DNA from: Malurus cyaneus samueli
Lineage: Eukaryota > Chordata > Aves > Passeriformes > Maluridae
Reading direction: 5' to 3'
Assembly (NCBI GenBank): GCA_009741485.1
Contig: CM019216.1
Span: forward strand, 47,946,789-48,010,788
DNA: 64,000 bases
This document shows, in pieces, positions 26,178-39,844 of this stretch. The translations under genes and the position numbers were made by a program. The notes beneath the pieces were generated by a model. That model had not been told where the DNA came from, did not search any database, and saw only the letters and a list, made by a program, of their open reading frames with translations. Position 1 is the stretch's first letter. Each line of letters starts with the position of its first letter.

Positions 26178-27120
26178 GTTGAAAGAAGGCTCTGAAGGGC
26201 ATCTGATCCACCCACCCTGCTCAGGCAAGTCCACCTATATCCAATTGTCTGGGACTCTATCTAGACAGTTTAGGAATATCTCCAGGGATGGAGACTGCAC
26301 AACCTCCCTGGGAAACCTGTGCCAGTGTTCAGTGACCCCCTGTGAAAAAGTGTTTCCTGATGCTCAGAAGGACCCTGCTGTGTTTCGGTGTGGGCCCATT
26401 GCCTCTGGTGCCATCACTGATCACCACTGAAAAGACCCTGACTTTTTTCATCCTCCTTTCAAGTATTGAAAGGGTCTTCCCTTCTCTTCCCTTCCCTTCC
26501 CTTCCCTTCCCTTCCTCCTTCCCTTCCCTTCCCTTCCCTTCCCTTCCCTTCCCTTCCCTTCCCTTCCCTTCCTTCCCTTCCCCCCTTCCCTTCCTTCCCT
26601 TCCTTCCTTCCCTCCTTCCTTCCCTTCTTCCCTTCCTTCCCTTCCCTTCCCTTCCCTTCCCTTCCCTTCCCTCCCTTCCCTTCCCTTCCCTTCCCTTTCC
26701 TTCCTGAAGAGTCCCAATTTCTCAGCCTTTCCCAATCTGAAAGCTCACTCTTGATCAACTTTTTGGCCCTTCTCTGGAATCTCTACAATATGTCCATATT
26801 TGCCTTGTACAGGGAAACTGAAAACAGGGAAACTCCACACCCCAGGAGTGGTCTCACCAATGCTGAGCAGAGAGGAAGGATCATGTCACTTCACCTGCTG
26901 ATGATGCTCTTCCTAATGTAGCCTAATACTTTTATTCTTAATACTGTGAACCATCTTTGCCATGAGGGTGTAGTGCTGGTTCATATTCAGCTTGATGTCC
27001 ACCATGATCCCCCTTTTCTTAAAGGATGCCTTCCAGCCCATCATCCTCCAGCATATACACTGGTGCCTGGAGTTATTCTTCCCAACATTCAGGACTTTAT
27101 ACCTTCTTTAACTATGAAGA
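26178..27120 (-). mobile_element. CR1 LINE fragment, 3' part of ORF2, minus strand
   Basis: The plus strand carries the reverse complement of a CR1 3' end, with words such as GGATGGAGACTGCACAACCT and GTGTTTCCTGATG. Read on the minus strand, 27105-26950 keeps one open frame containing KVLNVGKNN and MVDIKLNMNQHYTLMAKM. These match the C-terminal part of the CR1 reverse-transcriptase protein as I know it. The element is 5'-truncated near 27120, as most CR1 copies are, and its terminal 8-bp repeats have been lost near 26178. A pyrimidine microsatellite at 26475-26704 splits the element in two. It is long dead. Family-level naming would need a library search. Confidence 0.9.
26475..26704. repeat. 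CCCTT-type pyrimidine microsatellite inside CR1
   Basis: About 230 bases consist of TTCCC/CCTTC units with a less regular middle section (TTCCTT and CCCCC variants). CR1 sequence resumes on both sides at adjacent positions of its consensus, where the element normally has a short pyrimidine-rich stretch, so the microsatellite seems to have grown from that stretch. The minus strand reads repeated GGGAA, giving many G triplets with two-base spacers. Serine/proline-rich and glycine/arginine/glutamate-rich open frames of 95-151 codons across it are translations of the repeat, not proteins. Confidence 0.97.
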
Positions 27121-28178
27121 GGTCAGAGTAATAATGTTCAATTTTTTAAGGATAGATACTTTTTCCCTCCCATAACTTCTTCTTGCAGACATCCTCTCCT
27201 CAATTTGCATTTTCAATTTGGCCCTGCACTATTAGCAAGGGAATTTTCTTTCCACAGTTGGTGTCCTAACATACAGCCATTCAAATCTTAGCATGGATCC
27301 TGGCAATTTGGACTGGAACAGACCCAGTGAAGATCTCTGAGCCAATCAGGAATTACTTCATTTAGTGTGATTTTAATTTCTTCAGAGAAAGCTGAAAACT
27401 GAAGGTCTTTGGATTCTCAGCATGCAAAGACTGTTAACTTTCTTTATGACTCCTAATTTTGTGTCTTGCAGAAAAGAGTCTCCATAAGCTTCCGTATTTT
27501 TCTTCTTTTACATCACACTTCTTGCAAGAACTAGAGGAATTGCTATTACCATAATAAATTATGTCTAACAGTATCCATGAAACAACTTGGAGGAGAAGAA
27601 TGTTTTATTTTATCACCCAGTCCTGAATACTAAAAGCTATTTTGGACTCACATGGGTTTATGGACTATTGTTAATTACAGAACCAAGGAATATTTAATAT
27701 TTCCTTTCTAGAATACAGCAGTAGGTGTAGAGGTTGCACCATATATAATCCATGTTCATAGATAAGTATGACTAATGCAGTGTACATCAAAAAGAAATCT
27801 ATCCTAAGGCACTACGCATGAGTCACAAAAATCATAGTATTACATTCAGAGTAATAATCAGATAAGAAATAACAAAATCCTAATACTTAATGAGGTCATT
27901 TAGCTAAATAGTGTATTCTCAGTTTCTTTTAAGATACAGAGCAGTGCTCTATGCGCTTTTTGGTTCTTTATTTTTCTTTTAAATTCTATTAAACAACCAC
28001 ATACAATGGAGCCATAGATTACCATAACATTAGTCCATAACCTCTGTGTGGTAATAGGAGGTGTCTACAGTTTTTGTTTTGTAGTCCTGTTGCCTGCATA
28101 TTACAGGAATCCTTGTGGTGAAAATAACAGACTGCCTTGTAGGTGAATAATTCATATTGTAGGTAACAGAGACAACCT

Positions 28179-28209
<31 letters not shown>

Positions 28210-31200
28210 AGTCCAGATACTAAATACGAACAAGTAGGAGAATTACCTTTTAAGAAAGGTCAGGAGTCAGAAAACCTTCATCACTTCTTTCTTCTGCTTG
28301 CAAAGGAAGGAATGATACAGGAATTGCTGTCACAAGCTCCTCACAATCACAGGGGTTTCTTTTTCCTTTTCTTTTTGGAGTACCATAGCTTCTGATGAAA
28401 GGGTGTTTTGAATTAGTTTCTTCTTTTTCATGCTATCTCTTATATATGTTGCAAAAATACCTCTATTTTTTCCTTTTTTTTTTTTGTTCTTTTTTCCAAA
28501 AGTGGTGGACTGCCAATAAATGAATGTGATTTTTATTATGAACTGCAGTTATATGTTCTTTCAGCTTGGTTTGTACCTACCTCAATTTGCAGGAAAACAG
28601 CTACTGCAAAATTCTGATATTTTGAACTATTAGTGAAATTTTATGTGGAGAGGAAGTCTAGGTTTATTCAAGAACATGGTTACTCAACCAAAAATAATCC
28701 ACTATAAAAGTAAAGAATCTCTAAATGTCATTGTTCCTTTATACCTTCCACAAATTTGAGAACTCTTAGTCTCTTCTATACAAAGATAAAAGTATTTCAA
28801 CTAGGTTGTGAAGTAATAATGGAGAAACTTTTTCCACTTGTCCATTTATGTCTTGATTTTTGTTTTTCTGAGTTCTTTCATTTATTACTAGCATAACCAT
28901 ACTCATGGGGCAATATAAATTAATGATCCTAAATTTCAGTTGCAAATCATGTTCTTCACTGCTCCAGTCCTGGAGCTAGCAGCCTATTCTGAGTTAGTTG
29001 GCATTGCTGGTTATTATCTAACACTACAGAGCTGGACAAATTGCTTTACAAACAACCAGCAAGTTAAGAAAAACAAACAGCCCATAAGTAAAAGAGAGGA
29101 ATAGTTTCTTTTTTGAAAGGTTTTCTACTTAGGCAATTAATTACTTCAAAATAAATCTTAAGAAGTCACCTTCATGATGTGGTGCTTGTCTATCCTTGAC
29201 ACTGGACATGCAAAACAGGAAATTAATTTGAAGACATTTTGTTGAGGATGGTCTACTTTGCACAGTATACTACATACACAGAATCTGATTTTATTCTGTA
29301 GCAGAAAATAAAATACATTAACATTAACAAAGTACTTTGTTGATACTTATCTTATTGAAGGAGCAGGCTTTGGACTGATGCCAGCAGGTTTGGTAATTAC
29401 CTGTGGTCAAAATCACAATGCTGTCAAAGACTCAACTTCTTTGTAATGCTGGTGTCTTTTGATACCCCACAGAGATAATGACTGGGTTGCTAGGAAACTT
29501 ACTTAGGGTTTAACAAAGGGTAATGTAGGCATCTCCTCTATGGAAACGATGCGTGAGCCAAAAGCTCTGTTACTTAAGGAGCGTCTTACACTAAAATGCC
29601 TTAATTTTGTTTTACAATGAGTGGACAGGTGCACTTGTCTCTTCACAGAAACATTTTAATGAATTCTGCTGTTGTTAAATGTATAAATGTACCTTAATCA
29701 CACTTCAAAGAGGATATTTCCCAAAGAATGATGGGATCATTCCATTACCAGAAACACACAAATGTTCAGACTGTATCAGTGGAAGAACCAAGGGACCTTG
29801 GGTCTCCTGTCTGATTCTGTCTCTAACAAAGCAATTCTGCAAACCCAACACAGTGTAAGCAGGAAGTTGGATGGGGCGAGTTATTCTTTGGTTTTGTCTT
29901 TCAAGAAGGAGAGCCTTTGTTCTGGAACCTTTTTCCTGAAGACTAGACTGCTTTTATGAGTTTTTTGGTGCTGTCCCTTCAGCTCCCCAGCCTTTCCCAG
30001 ATACCTTCAAAACAGACCAGGCAGCTTCAAAAATGTTCTTTGTGCCATCCCCCTCTGAACTACTGCAATGCCCAGGATCATTCAGACAACTCCAGGAGCA
30101 GCTGCTCACCTCGGTGATGGGGTCTCTTAGATGCTGCCCCCCTTTCAGCATCACTCTTACACTGGTTTAGAAAGAGTTTCTATCCAGGCATTAACCTATA
30201 TGAAGGCAGTGAAGATGCCTTCATATGTCTCTTTTCTTGCTCTAGGGACATTTCTCACCAGGCCACAACTTTACTCTGATTCATACCTGTTGCCTACAAA
30301 TTTAGGCAGGCACAGTCAAGATGGTAATCTGACTTTGTAATATTTTTGTAAAAAAATTCCTGATAGACATTCAGTGTCTTGGTTGAATTCTATTGGTTTT
30401 ATCCTTTTTGAATTGTATTAAAATTTGCTGTGAGCTTTCTCTTCTCGTAGTAACCATGGCAGCATAATTACCTTACCTGCTATTTCCTTCTTCCTCTGTT
30501 ATCAATATTTTTTCTAGGGGATCATAACTATACATAAAAATAACCCCCTACATTGAAATCATATTAGGAAGCTTTGCTGACATTTTTACCCACTCAGTTT
30601 TATGACCACTGAGAGTAGATTTGCTTTTGTCATTGTGAGTACAGCAGCTATCACTTGCACTGTGCAGGCCACTTGAACATTGCTGAGATCATAGAAATAG
30701 CACCAAAACTGTTGTCTGATGCTCTTCAGTAGAACAATTTGTATCTATTTCTTGCTGTCGAAAGAATAATAATATAAGTTTAAAATAGCAAGTCAGAGAG
30801 AAAATGAAAACAGATCTTATGGACTTCAACCTATTTACGGATTCCTCACAGTCAGTATCTGAAACCATAGATATTCAGAATACTGAGCACAGGTTCCAAG
30901 TTTACTGGTGAATATAATTTTTTTTTTTAGTTTTAAGTATCATCTCAGAGGGAAAATTATTTTTTAAATGTCAGTCAAAAGTTTTTACTTTACCTATCAA
31001 ACACATTATCCTAGAGACTCCAGAAATTCCTCTGTAGAACTCAAATCACATGCTTCTTTTTGGTTAGCTGGGTTTTTTTGTATGTATGAGTGTAATTGCT
31101 GGCATTAAACCTATGTTCAAGTCAGGAATAGCTCCTTTTAGAAAACATAGTCATATTGTGAGCAAGATTAATCTAAAACAGTGGTAGGAAAGAGGTATTC

Positions 31201-34200
31201 CAGTCGTTGGGCATCCCAGAAAAGGTAAATATAAGATTTAATCAGTTTTTAATCTATATTAAAAAAAAAAATCACCAATTAAAACTATGAAAGCAATGAG
31301 AACAGCATTTTTTATTGCTGTTAAAGCAATTGCAGAACTGGGATTTGATTAATAAAATGAATGTAACTGTTCTGACTATAAAAGAAGAAAATGAAAAGGT
31401 GAGAGAGGGGAGACTTGAAATTTTGGTGAATTAAGTCTGGTGAACATAAAAGGCCATGGAAAATATGAGCTGTTTATATCACACCACCTGCCTATATATA
31501 ACATATGCTATGCTATTATTCAGATTTTATATATACAGACTGCCTTGTAACTCTTCTAATTGTAAAAGCAATGATCAATATTGTAAAAGTGATTACTGTT
31601 CAGTGATTATAAAAAAATTAGGTTGTGAATTTATTCAATTCTGCATTACTGAGTGTGAAAGAAGGAGAAATAATCAAGGACTTGTTTTAAAAGAGAACTG
31701 AACTAAGAAACGCTGATCCTTCATGAGGCTGACTGAATTTGTGTTGAACTCAAAAAGCCCAGAAAATAGGTTTCTTCAAATTCCACAAGATCAAATGTGC
31801 CGCTGACTGAAATTTTGCCTGGTGATGAGCAGAAAGTTGATGAGTCTGATGATCCTGCAAGAGACACTTTTATTTCATTGTCTTTATTGAAACATAGTCA
31901 CATGTTAATTAATGTTTCTTCTCCAGAGCTTTCAGCCACATTTTCACATCTGCTGTATTCAGTGGTAGTTTTTATTCATTTCCTGCATCCAAAACACTGC
32001 AGAGATCAATCTGTGCTGTACGAGATAAAAACAACTAGAAGGCAAAAGCTTCAACTTGATCAAAAAGTTAAGATTTCCTTTTATATTAATGAAATTGTCT
32101 TCAAATTGTCTTGAACAAAATCAACATTAAAAATAGTGACTGGAAGGCTTACATTCACAGATTTGCTAACAAATTTGACAAACAGAATAAACAGAGGCAG
32201 CGATAAAGAAAGAACTTAAGCCTAGGTCTTGTGTAGTTTGGGATGATCTACAACATTTACTGAGCAACGAAAGTACAAATTATATCTTTAAACAAAATAA
32301 TTCTTATTGAGGTTTACCTGACAACAAAGACATCATCAGGCACATCACTGATTTAAAATTTCTTTTGTGCCCAGTGACCTTGCACATGTCCAGAACTGCT
32401 GATATTTGAAGATGCTGCTTCCTACCTGAGCTCTATGATTTGTGTGCCTGTACTTTCCAAAGAGCCTAATCTCTTACCTAATATAAACTGGATGCTTTAC
32501 TTGTGGCAACCTGGTGTCTAGATTACTTGTATAGAAAGTAGGTCATCTGGATTCATATTTTTCTTTCCTGTAACAGCATTCAAAACCAAAAAGTCTCCCA
32601 GCTCCCAGAGGGATGCCTTAGTCAACAAGCTAAAAAATCTCCATTTTTAAGGAGTGATTTGGCAGTGAAGAACTCAAGAGAGGCAATGTTTAGAGGAGGG
32701 AGCACGAATCTACAGCCTTGCAATTGTTACATTCATTTTATAAGAAAAATATATTAATTCTGTTCTGTTTGTACCTTTTGTATTTCAAAGCCTCTGGCTA
32801 AAATATTGAATAACATATTTAAGAGAACATATCTGAACCCTGATCTCTTCTCTCCTGATGATCATGTTATCATTGATATTCCCAAAGCCCCGTGGATTCA
32901 TGTTCTTTCTGGCAGTGATACAACTTCAGAAAGATAGAAGGAACTTCTCTCTAACATGAATAGCAAATAGCATAACACCTGGTGTTTTTTATGGAAATGT
33001 AAATTTTAGGTTGGACTCCCTCTCAGTTTTACATTCAAGATCTGACAGAAGGAGGTGGATATCAAAGAGAAAGAAATGCTTGACATAGGAGTGAATGTAA
33101 GATTAACATAAGGTGGTTTTATATACTTTTTTTTTTTTTACCATATGACCTAACTATGCTTGTTCATTGTGGGAGATTTTTAGGTTACAGCTCTTGTACT
33201 TAACCCAGCAAGTCTAAATTTCATTTGTGATCACCATGCTTAAAATTCCAACTTTACAACACCCAAATTGTAGTCAGCCAAGTTGTTAATTAGAGCTACC
33301 ACTACATAACTCAAAAACTAAGTAATGCCAGATGGTTAATCAGCCATGACATCTGATCTAAAAATCCATACTGTGATCCATACAGTTAGCTGCTCTCACT
33401 CCCAGAATAACCCGAGAAAAACTCTGTATCCAGGTTTCCTAGGACATCGTTTGTAAACACAGGGGTGGCACAATGAGCTCAATGCTAATTTGGCACTACC
33501 ACTCCATCAGCCACAAGCACAGCCCAGGAGGAGATTTTTCAGAGCCAAAGGTTTTGGTGCTGAGGACCTGACTCGCACAATATGGAGGGTTCAGGTCAGA
33601 GCCCATGGCTTTAATACCTGCAGCAGTGAGAAGTCTTTGGAATGCTTGTAGAATATGTCTGGGGTTTTTTTTTTTGTCCAAGAGCTCTTCCTTGCGTTAT
33701 TTCTGGCCCTGCTCTGCAGTGCAAACTGAGACCAAAAGTGAGATGTCCTGCAGACATGCCCCAAAACAAATCACTAAATTAATCTCATCCTTGTGATGTG
33801 AAAAAAAACTGGAAAACTGGGGGATATCAAATTGAAATCTAAAAGGATTCTTGGATCTTGAGCCAGCATCATGGAATCACATGTCCTCAGAAATGCCCTT
33901 TGGTGTCTGGTTACCCCTGTCTGACCAGTGAGCTCTAACAAAGGCTGTTAGAGCAGCACCCACCTCTGCACAGCAGCTGCACACAGTCAGCACAGCCCCA
34001 GCTGGGTCAGGGAAACTCTGCCATTCCCTGATCAAGGCCTTTAGTTCAGTATCATGGTGCCAGAATTCAGGTGCATTTTACACAGAGATGTCTTGTGTGC
34101 CATGTTGCACACCTGTGCTGGTGATATTGTTGACAATGTGGATCCCCCACTGTAGGATCAGAGCAAGGCTTTTCCTCCAGATGAGGATATTGATCATCTG

Positions 34201-35139
34201 GTCATCTAAATCACTCCTTAGGCTCCACTGGCTGTGTCTCCATTGACTGAAGCAGAACCTTATAGACCCATATAGTGAGAATGTAAATACTTATCACACA
34301 AGTAGACAGCTATGTGAGACACAAAATTAGATGCTGAATCTGGCACTGGATTTGTTTCTTGAAATGAGAATGTGGCCATGGTGGATTTCCCAAAAGGCTT
34401 TATAACAATCAGCAGAGTGTTCTTGATCAAATAATTCACATTAGGAATATTCAGATCAGTGTGAGCCCTTCCAAACTGAGCTTTTATGAGGGAGTCTATT
34501 TTGAAAGGGCAAGTAACTTCAGCAAGAGAATGTCAGTGGCTCAGAATAGACTCAAAAAGCTGGCTTCCCTTTGCAGGGAAACCAGATTACTGGATGCTGT
34601 ATGTTACTTGCAGAATGGCAAGTTTTTCATTTACAACATGAATTTATTTTTGGTTTTGGAATAAATATGCTTATGGAGTAAATTTAGGAGTTTGAGTTCT
34701 ACAGGATCCCAGTAAGACAGTAAATTTTAGAAATTATCAATTTGCAGGGAAATCTTGCAGCCAATGAATAATTCTGCCTCTCTTTGGCTGTTGTTATTCA
34801 TTCGTCTCTGCCAGAGGAGCAGTAGCTCATTTCTCCATGTGCTTGAGGGACAGATTTTTCCTCTCCTCATGCACAGACACAGACAGTGCCTCACAGCTGA
34901 AGGGCTGGGGTCAGCTTGCTGTACTTAAATCACTTCTGTTAGCTTTACAGCTCTCATTTGAGTCTGTCCACTTCCTTTTACACCCTACTACACCACTTAT
35001 CATGGAAACTGAAGGACAAGATCTCCCTGCTTTACAGAGACGAGAGTCGCTCTGTAAAAGGCAAGGAGAAAAATTAGAGCTGTAGATGGGAAAAGGCAGA
35101 AAGGCTGGCAGATCATGAGTGTTTGAACTTAAATGTAGG
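27121..35139. other. Noncoding DNA, no gene seen
   Basis: No coding region is supported in these 8 kb. An A25 run lies at 28179-28203. GC-richer patches near 29.95-30.15 kb and 33.87-34.25 kb stand out from the background but match no repeat or protein I recognise. The second contains a perfect 8-bp inverted repeat, with arms 33932-33939 and 33947-33954. Confidence 0.6.
28179..28203 (+). repeat. Poly(A) run of 25
   Basis: This is the longest pure A run in the window. No AATAAA lies within 30 bases upstream and no open frame leads into it, so I treat it as a simple homopolymer. Confidence 0.95.
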
Positions 35140-35460
35140 AGAATCAAACGTCAACATGATTCTCTGAGCCATAAGATCAGGATGGGGAGCAGAATGAAGC
35201 TCCCATGATCCAAGGGAAAATGGTGAGTGACCTGCTAGACCACTTAAACATGCACACAAGTCTACGGGGCTGGATAGGATTCATCCAATGGTACTGAGCG
35301 ATCTAGCAGAAGTTCTCACTGAACCATTTTCAAACCAAGAAATCACAAATTTTGAAGAATAAGTTTTACCTGAATTAGTACCTCAACACTTGAGGAAAGG
35401 CTGAACGTCTTTCAAAAGCTTTGGTTGCCCTCAAGCCTTGATATAATTCTATGATTTGAT
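35140..35460 (+). mobile_element. CR1 LINE fragment with reverse-transcriptase piece, internally deleted
   Basis: Plus-strand translation of about 35175-35345 gives MVSDLLDHLNMH and then, one frame away, GLDRIHPMVLSDLAEVLTEP. This matches the CR1 ORF2 reverse-transcriptase region whose usual form is ...GPDGIHPRVLRELA.... An extra two bases (AC) near 35250 cause the frame change. From about 35345 the sequence jumps to a short piece resembling the CR1 3' end (CTTGAGGAAAGGCTGA, then ATTCTATGATT near 35447-35457). Most of the ORF2 C-terminal part is therefore missing between them. The left edge is approximate. The copy is dead and old. Confidence 0.8.
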
Positions 35461-38400
35461 ACTCAGAAATCATTTCTAATTTCTATAGAAAACCTGTATT
35501 GTTGGGATGAGGAGAACTCACTGCAGTGCCATTGGAGTCTTTACATTTTTAACACAAAGAGTAATGTTGCAGATGAAAAATGGACTTTTTTTTTCTCTGC
35601 TGCTTTTATGTGTTATGCAAACCATAACCCATAGCAGGTCATGGGATTTTACAGAAAGGGCTTTCTCTGTTTCCCATTCCTGATGATCCAGACTTTGATT
35701 TCTAGCAAACATAAAACTAGAAATATCTGAAACAACTTTATGTTAAAATCATTTTCATAAATGAAAAAAATTACGCTTAGTATCAAGATTGTAGCTGACT
35801 AATTTGGTGTGTTTCATTAGTTAATATAAATGTATTAAAAACTGCATTCCATGGTCCAGACATATTGAGGTCTAGGTAAAAATAAGCAATTTTTTTTTAT
35901 CAAATCATCATTTTTGAAGTAGTATTTCCAAATAGTTTTTGTTTTTATTAATTTTGATGTGGAAAAAAAAAAAGATTATGAAGTCTCTTTTCAGAAGTTT
36001 TAATTAACCATTCAATATGAAATAAATGCTTTTGATTTGAATCACATTATTAATATAATAATAACTAAGGTTTGATTGTTAATTCCATTTTTGATTATGA
36101 AAATCAGATAAATTACTTTAATACAATTTCCACTATTTTACACTCTTCCTGGATGTTATTGTTTTGCCACTGCTTTGAGAAGTACTTTTCAATTTGTTTT
36201 TCCAGCTGATATCCATGTAGAAAATCCACATCTTTCCTTTTCTAGATAAATATAGATAAAATATTATAGAATTGTTTCACTGGGAAAAAAAATTCTTTTA
36301 CAGAATGCAATTACTTCAAGGTATCATTTTTGCACTTTGCATATATAATAAGAATGTCTAATAGCATTCCTTGCTTTCAAACACTTCATCTGTGCTTGAC
36401 ATGGAGAAAATGTCATTCATTACGTGGCTGCTAACACAGTTTCTGTTCATTGACCCCAATTACACGAGCTATCACTGCTCAGGCTTAAGAAAGCTCTTTG
36501 GCACCCACTTGAGTTCCATTACAGGGACTTGTTGAATGGGGGCAGGCAGACACGGGCTGAGTGCTTTGTTGAACAGGGCAGCATCGGTGTCTCACGGCAC
36601 AACAGCGATCTCATTGACTCCAGCAGGGCAGCTCGTACAAATAAAAGGTCAGAATTAAGTACATGTCTGAATATTGGAAAAAAAAAACGAAGCTGGATGT
36701 CTTTGCAGTTAACTGCAATAACTGCAAGCGAGGCTCAGCCACGATGCACACTGGCCCCATACACGCTGTCTCAAATCCTGAGGGAGGTGTCAAATCTGGA
36801 AGGATATTGTAAGGCTGTTCCTTGAGCAGTCACCATGTCTGCTGCTGTGGGCCATGGCACACCATTGTATAACTGTGATGAACATCATAGGTTTGGGGTT
36901 GGGACACACGATAGAGAAAAGCCTGGCAAAAGAGGTGTCCATGCCTCTGTATTAAGGACCTGTGTCTCAGTCAGTCTACGAAGAAAACAAAGCAGTTAAA
37001 AACAGCATTCACAACTGCACAATTCATGTGGAGCTGTCAGAGCCAAGACATTAGAAACACCTCCCCAGCTCTCACATGGGGCAGCCTTTCCCCAGTGTTT
37101 CTTATGTACCCCCCCCCTGACAGGAGCAGCCAGGGACAGCAAGGTGCTTTCTTGTGAAACAGAAAAATGGTGTCCAGGGATGATTAAGGAAATTACACAA
37201 TTTTATTGACTTTTTTTTTCTTCCAGAGAAGAAGGGAAGCTAAGAGTGAACATATAGGGTGAAAGAAAACCAGCTTGTGTCTGCACAGAGCACACAGTTT
37301 TCAGATGGGCGAGGAATTTATAGGGAGATGGTATCTGTAATGCCACAACAAACCATAAGCCAAATTTACAGTTTGTCATTCACTTCACTTTGATTATTCT
37401 ATGTTCTTGTAGCTGAAATGTTTTTTACTCTCACATAACAATCCACTGAATATAACAGAAACATCCAACTCCTGTCACTCTTGACAGAATTACACGTCCT
37501 TGTAGATCAGATTATGCAAAACAATCTTTCTGTCTATTATGTCAGTAAGAAATCAATGCACTGGTGCTTCAGGTGCATAACTTCTTGTTAAAAATACAGC
37601 CTGCCAACAAGGAAATAAATGTATAAATTACCTTTGGGCCAGCCATCATATGTAATTCTTTCCTAAGCTGTATTACCTCCTAGGCACTTGCTGTAACACT
37701 CTTGCATCAGAACAGACAACACATCACGATTTTTCAGGACAAAGAAAGGAATTATAATGAAAATGCCACTTTTAATAAGAAAGCTCAATAATTTTCAGTC
37801 TGGGTTGTTCCAGCTGAGATATTAATGTCTTGCACTTCTTTCTGGAATTCAATAACTGAGGGAAAAAGGTAGAGATGGGGGGTTCAAAAATACTTGGCTG
37901 TGCTAAGCATACAAAGTCGATGGAACCAGAACTGTTCTAACAGTAGCTGGTCTTTAAACACTTTTTGTATGATTTTTCAGGTTAACTGGAAGGGAACTCC
38001 TTAACTGCCTAAAGCATAAAAATGATAATTCAATTTTCCTGTAAGATAGAAGCTGCATCAGTTGGAGACCAAAAAAAAATCTGAAATATCTTTGTACAAC
38101 CACTACCTGTACACATACACAATGATTGAATGCAGCTGCGATGCAAAGTCATGGACAAGAATTGGGGAAGACCTTAAAGTCAGATATTGAAAAAAGCAGG
38201 TTTTGCATTCACCAGCCATTTTCTGCTTTAAGGTGCTCTATTTGGCCTAAAAAACACTGCAGAGAGACCTGCTGACTTCAGATCTGTTCTGTAGAGTTAT
38301 GTCTAACTTATAAAACACGAGCAGAAACATTTGCTTCCATGAGACTGTCCTCTGCATAAAATTCAAAATTAGTGCTTTTAGATTCCAGTTGAAATCCATT

Positions 38401-39844
38401 ATTGTCATATATGTGTGATCAATAGAGATATTTCAGTTGGAGGCTTGAGTGTGAATTTAGTGAGGCAAATCCCCACATATCAGAGAGAAACTATGGGCAG
38501 CAGCTGAAAGGTTTTTTGATAAAAATTTTAGCATGTAGGCCTTGCTAAATATCTTTATTTTTCCACTGAAGTCATGTATTTTTGGGTTTTTTTTTGTTTG
38601 TTTCAGGTTTTTTTTACAGTTTCAGAAGGCTTGGGTGGACCAATATTTTGCTTCTTTTATTTTTTCCTTTTTAACTGTTATTCAGCATACATTTTAATAC
38701 TTAAATTAAAAAAAAGAAAAAAGACAAAAAAAAGAATAAAGGAAAAGAGATGCTGACTGAAACATTTCATCACAAGACGTTTTCTTTTTGAGCAAAAGAC
38801 AAGATTACAGCACTATTCTTTCTCATATTTTGCTTTGTTTACAAAAATGTATCAGTTAAAAACAAATCTTAATTTTAAAGTTACATTTTATGTTTGAAAA
38901 TTAAAAACTGAAGCTTTTTCTTTTGAATTTTTTTTTTCATATTATACCCTTCAATTCTAAAAGGAAAATAAACAAATAATACAAGGAAGCCTGAATGTTT
39001 AAGTTTTTTTTTCTATAATTCAAATGAATTTGTTTTTTCTAAGGCAAAATGAAAAGTTTATACCAAAAAACATGGTAGCAAGTAAAAAAAAAAAGTCTGT
39101 TGGAATGTAAGTTTCTTATTCAGGCCCAGAAAATTTATTCAAGCTAAGGTGCACAGAATTTAGGTAAATGCCCAACAGAACATGCTTCACTCATTTTAAA
39201 AAGTTAACTGCTGGAAAAGGATATTTGGGTAATGATGATAGGCCTTGTCTTTTACAAATAGTACAAGAATGAAAATATTTTCCCAGTTGAATCTGAGTAA
39301 AAGGACTCTAATCAGATTTCAGGGTTTCAAACCCGGATCTGCTGCTTCCATGGAAAATTTCTCTAGTAGAGGGGTACAGAACAGCTGGGAAATAAATGAG
39401 TAAACCAAGGCTGGGTAACAGAGCAGCAAGTATACAGGATTTATGAGCCAAAAACAGAACACAAAAGCATCAAACTCTTTAGTCAAAAGGTTAGCTTACT
39501 CCCCTTGAGGAGGGGAAGACCCAATTCAAGTCCTTGTCCCCAGGCTGTTTTACGTATTATTCACTAGAGTATTATTGTATGGAAAAAAATAAGATGCATA
39601 AATCGCTGCAAGATAGATAAGGAATTTTGAAACAAAAACCTATTCTTTTTAGTTTTGTTTGGCTTTGGGGTTTTGGGGGCTTTTTTTAAGGAAGGGAGAA
39701 TATATGATTGTTCATTAGACTATCGTTGCAGGGTGATGTGACATCATTGTTGATGGTGCACTTGATCTCTTCTCATATTGTATTTTAGAGATAGCTATCC
39801 TTTGGACAAGCATTGTTAGGGTTTATCCAGAAAGTTTGAATGGC
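35461..39844. other. Noncoding DNA, no gene seen
   Basis: AT-rich sequence with many short A and T runs, densest at 38.57-39.1 kb. The stretch 36.5-37.15 kb is less AT-rich. No open frame here resembles a protein family known to me. Confidence 0.65.

Noticed and set aside
26342..26921. Long open frames rich in serine, proline, leucine and phenylalanine (plus) or glycine, arginine, glutamate and lysine (minus)
   Set aside because: They are translations of the TTCCC microsatellite and the flanking CR1. All frames stay open because the repeat has no stop codons.
28179..28203. A25 run as a possible retroposed mRNA tail
   Set aside because: No polyadenylation signal and no open frame lie upstream at a suitable distance.
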